Source: Punica granatum
Taxonomy: Eukaryota > Streptophyta > Magnoliopsida > Myrtales > Lythraceae
Length of the DNA: 64,000 nt
Direction of reading: 5' to 3'
Assembly (NCBI RefSeq): GCF_007655135.1
Contig: NC_045127.1
Location: 6,705,001 to 6,769,000 of the forward strand
Position numbers and translations under genes: made by a program. Of this stretch, positions 59,643 through 64,000 are shown piece after piece. The first letter of the stretch is position 1; the number at the start of each line of letters is the position of its first letter. The notes below the pieces were generated by a model. It was not told the DNA's origin. It saw only the letters and a program-made list of their open reading frames with translations, and did no database searches.

Positions 59643-60487
59643 TCATAACCGCTTGCTCAGGCCATGGAAGAAACGGTGCTTCTTCCTCTTGGAATGTCTT
59701 CCAGAGTTCTTTGCCGTAACAGAGGGAATAAAATGCACCTGCACAAAACATAGAACTCGAAACGTTTTAGGTCAGTACCAAGGTCTTATATAGAGACTTG
59801 TTTATTAAGGAAATTGTCGGGATTGAAGGCACAAACCTGGGAATTATGACGAATTCCAAAATCTTGAAGTGGAGAGCTGTCGTCCAGCAGCTTCTGGTTC
59901 TGGTATGAAAGGCAAAAGTTTGCCCAGACATGCTTCCTGATCATATTCCCAAGTTAGAAACATCATAGGAATTGAAAACAGCAGGAAGGATAACAACAGA
60001 CATTACCATGAGATTTGACGATGACCCATATCGGACTGCTCTGTATCGTTCACTTTCTTCTTGATGGCGAGCTTCAAGTCCTTAACCGTCGCAGAATTCA
60101 TGACCACCACATCTTCACCAAAACACCAACCCGGTCAGAAATGAAGGCTCCACTTACACATTTGCTTTGCGACCACAGCGCACGCAGAGAAACTGTTCGT
60201 CGAAATGCCAGATTGAGGGGTATAGAGAGAGCACCGAAGGTGGAGCCGTCCAATCTGAGGATGGAGAGGCGCATGGCGCTGCCGAGCTCGAGGCTGATGA
60301 GGGTGTCGACGTCTGATAGGGCGGGGTTCTTGGGGACGTCGGCGAGTATGGGATCGCTCAGCAGAGCCGCCAGCGTGGAGTACAGCTTGGCCTTCTTTAC
60401 GTTGCTGTCGTTGTATCCTGCCCCTCCACCTCCACCTCCGCTTCCGCCGCCGGCCTCGCCACCATCTCCCTTCGAGCTAGACTCCAT
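59643..60487 (-). CDS. SNRNP25: U11/U12 snRNP 25 kDa protein
   Basis: Four exons (60235-60487, 60007-60112, 59837-59936, 59643-59738) join into 184 aa. A glycine-rich start (MESSSKGDGGEAGGG, then a Gly run) precedes KLYSTLAALLSDPILADVPK and a ubiquitin-like fold: MRLSILRLDGSTF, VVMNSATVKDLKLAIKKKV and LSYQNQKLLDDSSPLQDFGI. The basic tail is SKRKKHRFFHGLSKR. This matches the 25K subunit of the U11/U12 di-snRNP of the minor spliceosome, which recognises U12-type introns. The start is the first ATG (60487); an upstream GTG is not used. It is convergent with SPO11-1, with only 169 bp between the stop codons. Confidence 0.92.
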
Positions 60488-61006
60488 TATCTTTGCCGCC
60501 ACCCCTCCTCCACTCTCTGTACTCTTTTCGACGTCTAATCAGGAGGAGTTCCTTTTTTTTTTTTTATCTTTGGCCGAAATGGGACAATTTTATTGAATCG
60601 AATAAAAATTAAACTGAAATTTTTATTTTTTTTTTCTGGCAGAATGGTGCGTTTTGTTTATTCTGATTATTTTTCCGTGAAATCAACACGTGTTTATTTA
60701 TGATTTGTCCTTGCTCAGGCGTCGACTTGCTCCGATCGCCAAGTGCTTATGATGGATTCCGAAATGCAGGGTAATGTCGGTCAGTTCTTACAAGTAATTG
60801 CGAAAATATTCAAAGAAACCCCGCATTATTGTCAATTTGTCATGAAATGACCGATAAAAAAAAATTGCCATCGACTAATGAAGTTCACTCGACAGGATAA
60901 ACATTGCCCAACACAAATAACATCATAAGCTCCCTTATCCATCCCTTATAATTGGGGAAAATAAAATTACATCATAAACTTCCGGCGAGCCTGCCATCCA
61001 TTCGAT
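60488..61006. other. Promoter of SNRNP25 and 3' side of GST gene
   Basis: Both neighbours are on the minus strand. T-rich runs occur at 60553-60563 and 60626-60635. No other feature seen. Confidence 0.5.
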
Positions 61007-61763
61007 TCAAGGCCCCTTCTGCTGCTGCATCTCGACGACCTTTTTCCACGACTCTCTGCTCGAGATCTCCTCCCACCACCGGCCCACGTTTTTCCTGGAC
61101 CCAAACATTGCATCTGCCCTGCCGCCGGCAGTTACCAGGTACTGCGTATTGGGCAGGTGGGAGAGGTCGGCCATCGTGAACTCATCCCCGGCCAGGAACC
61201 GGCTGCTTCCTAGACGCCCCTCGTACACATCGAGCACCTTGGAGAGCTTCTCGTCGCTCTGCCTTATAAGCCGTTCGTCCTGCTTTATCCCCATCCTCGG
61301 CGCGAATGCGAGCTGGAACACCAGTGCCGAGCTTGGCGGGTTGTAGCTCTGCCCCTCCGCCTCCACCCACTGGTCTATGGAGGCCTTCACCAGCGGGTCC
61401 GTCCCGTACAGCCCCTTGTTCCCTCTGTCCCCGTACTCGTCGCATATGTACCGGCAGATGGCTCTCGACTCTACACCAACGAAGAATGTATACCCCCGTT
61501 GATTACATCTGCAACGATTCCAGGAAATTCCAAACAGAAGATTTTCGGTTTGTTTTTTTACCGAACAGAGTGATGTAATCGTCTTGGAAAGCAGGGACTT
61601 GGCCAAAGGGCTGGATCTTCAGGTAGTCGGGCGACTTGTGGTCGCCTTTGGACATGTTGACGGGGACGAGCTGGAACTCCACGTCTTTCTCGAGGAGGCA
61701 GGCGAGGACCCTTGACACGGCGGTGGATAGCGGGGGGCCGTACACTTTCACCGGAGCCGCCAT
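61007..61763 (-). CDS. Phi-class glutathione S-transferase (GSTF)
   Basis: Two exons (61562-61763, 61007-61470) join into 221 aa. The N-terminal thioredoxin-like domain has VKVYGPPLSTAVSRVLACL, with the likely catalytic Ser13, then NMSKGDHKSPDYLKIQPFGQ and VPAFQDDYITLFESRAICRY, with the P-A-F-Q-D and E-S-R glutathione-site residues. The helical C-terminal domain has QWVEAEGQSYNPP, RFLAGDEFTMADLSHLP and GRWWEEISSRESWKKV. It conjugates glutathione to electrophiles or carries ligands such as flavonoids, in the cytosol. Plant GSTF genes usually have three exons; here the intron expected in the first coding part is missing and only one intron, before ESRAI, remains. The particular GSTF number cannot be assigned by eye. 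Confidence 0.93.
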
Positions 61764-62819
61764 CGCACGAGACCAGATATGGAGGAAGAGTCAGGTTGGA
61801 TCAGAGCTCCTGCTCAGTAATGGCTTTTTTTCCACAGGTTATACTCTGCTTCTGGCCGTCCACGTTGAAGCCACTTTATCCCTTCCTTGGGGTGTTGGGA
61901 GGATAGGTGGATGAGTTGGGTCCCACCCAGTTCAAAGTGAAACCTAGCTTTAGACTTTTGAGGGTAGCTACAGCTGTAAAATACTCCATGACAAGTATTA
62001 CCGGATTTCGTGATATCCGTGATTTATTTCCTTATTGTATTCGGAGATATTTCCTTATTATATAGTCTTGTACTATGGGATAGATAGGTGACGGGATTAA
62101 TTACTGGTAACATTTGGCACTCTTTCATTGCATTCCTTTGACCGATGGCTATATGTATGGAGACAACATATCAATGAAAGTTAACATAATCATTAGCAGA
62201 AATCTTGATTTTGTACTACAAGTATCCTCCACCGGGTCCACCCATTCAGTCTGCGCATGCATTTCGTTCACAATAAAGATTGGTCCTGAGTCCTGATCAA
62301 GAACGAGGTGTCTAACGAACTCCCAATCGACCTCCACGATGACATGACAGGATCCCAAGGTGCCACACGTGCCCTTTGGAGAAGTGGGTATTCAGTATAT
62401 TTGCAGAGCTAATCTACGACACGGCACACGTCAACCCTATCGAATTGAATGCACTGCATGTTCCTCTTTGCTGATCTGTCTTTATCTTCGAACGTGTTGG
62501 TCCGGTGAAGTGTAAACCGCAGATGAACCGGATCCGAAGGGTTCAGCCGTTGAGAGAACTCTCTTGAGACTCCACTTTTTCCCTCCTTTCCAAGCAGTCG
62601 CATGACTTGTTCTGTCATCAACTTCCCCAACTATCCTCCCCCTGAATCAGAGACACTGTTAGTGCAGGAGCTTCTCCATACGGAGCTCTTGAGAATATCC
62701 TAACTCAGAAAAATGTAACACTCACCCCTCTTAGAGTTGTAGTTTAGCTGTAGGCAGACTCGGTCGAACCCCTCGGATTCAGCGAACGTCTGCAGGCTAA
62801 TTGTTGCCAAAGAATTAGT
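61764..62819. other. Shared upstream region of divergent GST and MSL genes
   Basis: The two genes are transcribed away from each other from this 1.06-kb stretch, so it holds both promoters and leaders. No exon seen. Confidence 0.55.
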
Positions 62820-64000
62820 ATGGCTGATCCCCACGAACAAAAGCAAGTGGAAGTGGTGGGGCTCAGTGGCGACCGTAATGACCATGGCCATAACATCAAA
62901 AGCCCGGAAGTAACTACCCCGAGAAGCGATGCTTGGCGTTCCGGTTCTCCAATGCTCAACCGCAAGACAAAGTCCAGGCTACTGGACCCTCCCGAGGAAC
63001 ACTTGCAGAGGTCGAACATTTTTTCGGGTGACTATTCTGGGCAAGTCGATGATGGCCACCAAGAAGACGACGGGGATTCGGATGACATACCCGAGGAATA
63101 CAAGAAGACCGAGCTCAACTTCTGGTTGGTTCTCCAAGTAGCGAGTCTTGTACTGATTATGGTGGCCTTAGTGTGCAGCCTTGCGATTCCGGAACTGGAG
63201 AGGCACAAGGTGTGGGATCTTCCGCTCTGGAAATGGGAACTGTTGGTTCTCGCTCTGATCTGCGGGCACCTGGTCTCTGCTTGGGCCATTAGGCTAATCG
63301 TGTTCTTGATCGAACGCAACGTCACACTGCGGAAACGGGTTCTATACTTTGTGTATGGTCTTAAGAAGTCTGCTCAGAACTGCCTGTGGCTCGGACTGGT
63401 CTTGCTGGTTTGGAACTGCATATTTAATCGCAAGGTCGAGAAGGAGACGAGGAGCAAGATTCTGCGGTACGTGACCAAGATCCTCTTATGCTTTTTGCTG
63501 GGCACGGTGATTTGGCTCCTTAAGACCTTCCTCGTCAGGGTCCTTGCCTCATCGTTCCAAGTGAACACGTTCTTCGAGCGGGTTCAGGTAATAACCGATG
63601 TGGGACAACATAATTCATGTAGCCCTCTTTTCATGGACAAGCGCAATAGGAATTTCTAAATAGAACGATCCTGGATCATTTTGTAGGAGTCTCTCTTTCA
63701 GCAATATGTGATCGAGACGCTCTCAGGGCCGCCACTGTTTGGAACCCGGAGCACCAACGAGGAGAAGGCAATGGCAGAGGTTGAGAAGCTACAGAATGCA
63801 GGGGCAAATGTTCCCTCCGACCTCAGGGGCTGCCTGATTCTGAATAGAGGAAAGCGCTCAGACGATGGCCGAGAAGGTAATATCCCAGTTGAGCAGCTGC
63901 GCAAGCTGAACCAGAGAAACATATCGGCTTGGAAGATGAAGAGGCTGATGAACATCATTCTGCATGGGTCTCTTTTGACTCTTGATGAGCAGATAATCGA
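62820..64000 (+). CDS. MscS-like mechanosensitive channel (MSL10-type), 3' truncated by window
   Basis: Exon 1 is 62820-63587 (256 codons), and exon 2 starts at 63687 and is still open at the window end. The N-terminal 98 residues are acidic and polar (RSGSPMLNRKTKSRLLDPPE, then DDGDSDDIPEEY). Four membrane segments follow at about 101-124, 139-165, 186-202 and 217-240. The soluble part continues with SLFQQYVIETLSGPPLF, NRGKRSDDG and NISAWKMKRLMNII. This is the plasma-membrane plant MSL4-10 group, most like MSL10. These channels open under membrane tension; in MSL10 the soluble N-terminus also promotes cell-death signalling. The later membrane helices and the MscS pore domain lie beyond 64000, so function cannot be confirmed here. 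Confidence 0.9.

Noticed and set aside
60488..60502. Extended SNRNP25 start at 60502
   Set aside because: That codon is GTG; the first ATG (60487) gives the MESSS start expected for the family.
1..64000. CRISPR arrays, operons, bacterial-type systems or a biosynthetic gene cluster
   Set aside because: All genes are intron-bearing or typical plant genes of unrelated function, and the repeats are transposon-like rather than regularly spaced with unique spacers.

Overview
This 64 kb window is nuclear DNA from a flowering plant. Genes are split by AT-rich GT-AG introns, intergenic DNA is AT-rich and full of copia, LINE and MITE remnants, and every recognised protein has a plant ortholog. The gene set points to a eudicot, probably woody, but I cannot name the species from sequence alone. 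Exon coordinates below were spliced by eye, and every complete model keeps one open frame from ATG to stop.

Layout. 1-4.3 kb: gene-poor, with SINE-like repeats and a decayed Ty1/copia element with its 3' LTR. 4.6-5.0 kb: a Mutator-type MITE with a perfect 9-bp target duplication. 6.5-7.9 kb: a single-exon TED7-like proline-rich membrane protein of secondary-wall formation (+). 9.4-14.9 kb: a 19-exon mitochondrial DnaJ of the ATJ1 type (-). 16.0-17.6 kb: a Bet1-like SNARE (-). 18.8-22.3 kb: a large foldback element with arms of about 600 bp. 22.8-29.1 kb: a PDX3/PPOX1 bifunctional NAD(P)HX epimerase and pyridoxamine 5'-phosphate oxidase (+), with a LINE flanked by a target duplication in intron 1. 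29.1-32.9 kb: gene-free with long G runs. 32.9-35.7 kb: an AFB4/AFB5-type auxin receptor (-). 35.7-41.8 kb: repeats, a LINE remnant (-) and a MITE. 41.8-43.9 kb: a GEM-like GRAM protein (+). 45.3-46.3 kb: a small PHD-finger protein (+). 46.3-50.4 kb: gene-free, with a nested cluster of inverted-repeat elements. 50.4-52.6 kb: an ARID-HMG-box protein (+). 54.0-55.4 kb: a single-domain rhodanese of the STR16 type (+). 55.7-56.0 kb: a Harbinger-type MITE. 56.4-59.5 kb: meiotic SPO11-1 (+). 59.6-60.5 kb: the U11/U12 snRNP 25 kDa protein (-), tail to tail with SPO11-1. 61.0-61.8 kb: a phi-class glutathione transferase (-). 62.8-64.0 kb: a MscS-like mechanosensitive channel (+), cut by the window edge.

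The genes are unrelated housekeeping, developmental and stress genes, as expected in plant euchromatin. I see no operon, biosynthetic cluster or clearly new system. The most distinctive signals are the inverted-repeat elements (4.6, 18.8-22.3 and 48.2-49.9 kb), the LINE with its target duplication, the hydrophobic C-terminal tail and possible GC-AG intron in the DnaJ gene, and a 17-nt microexon in SPO11-1.
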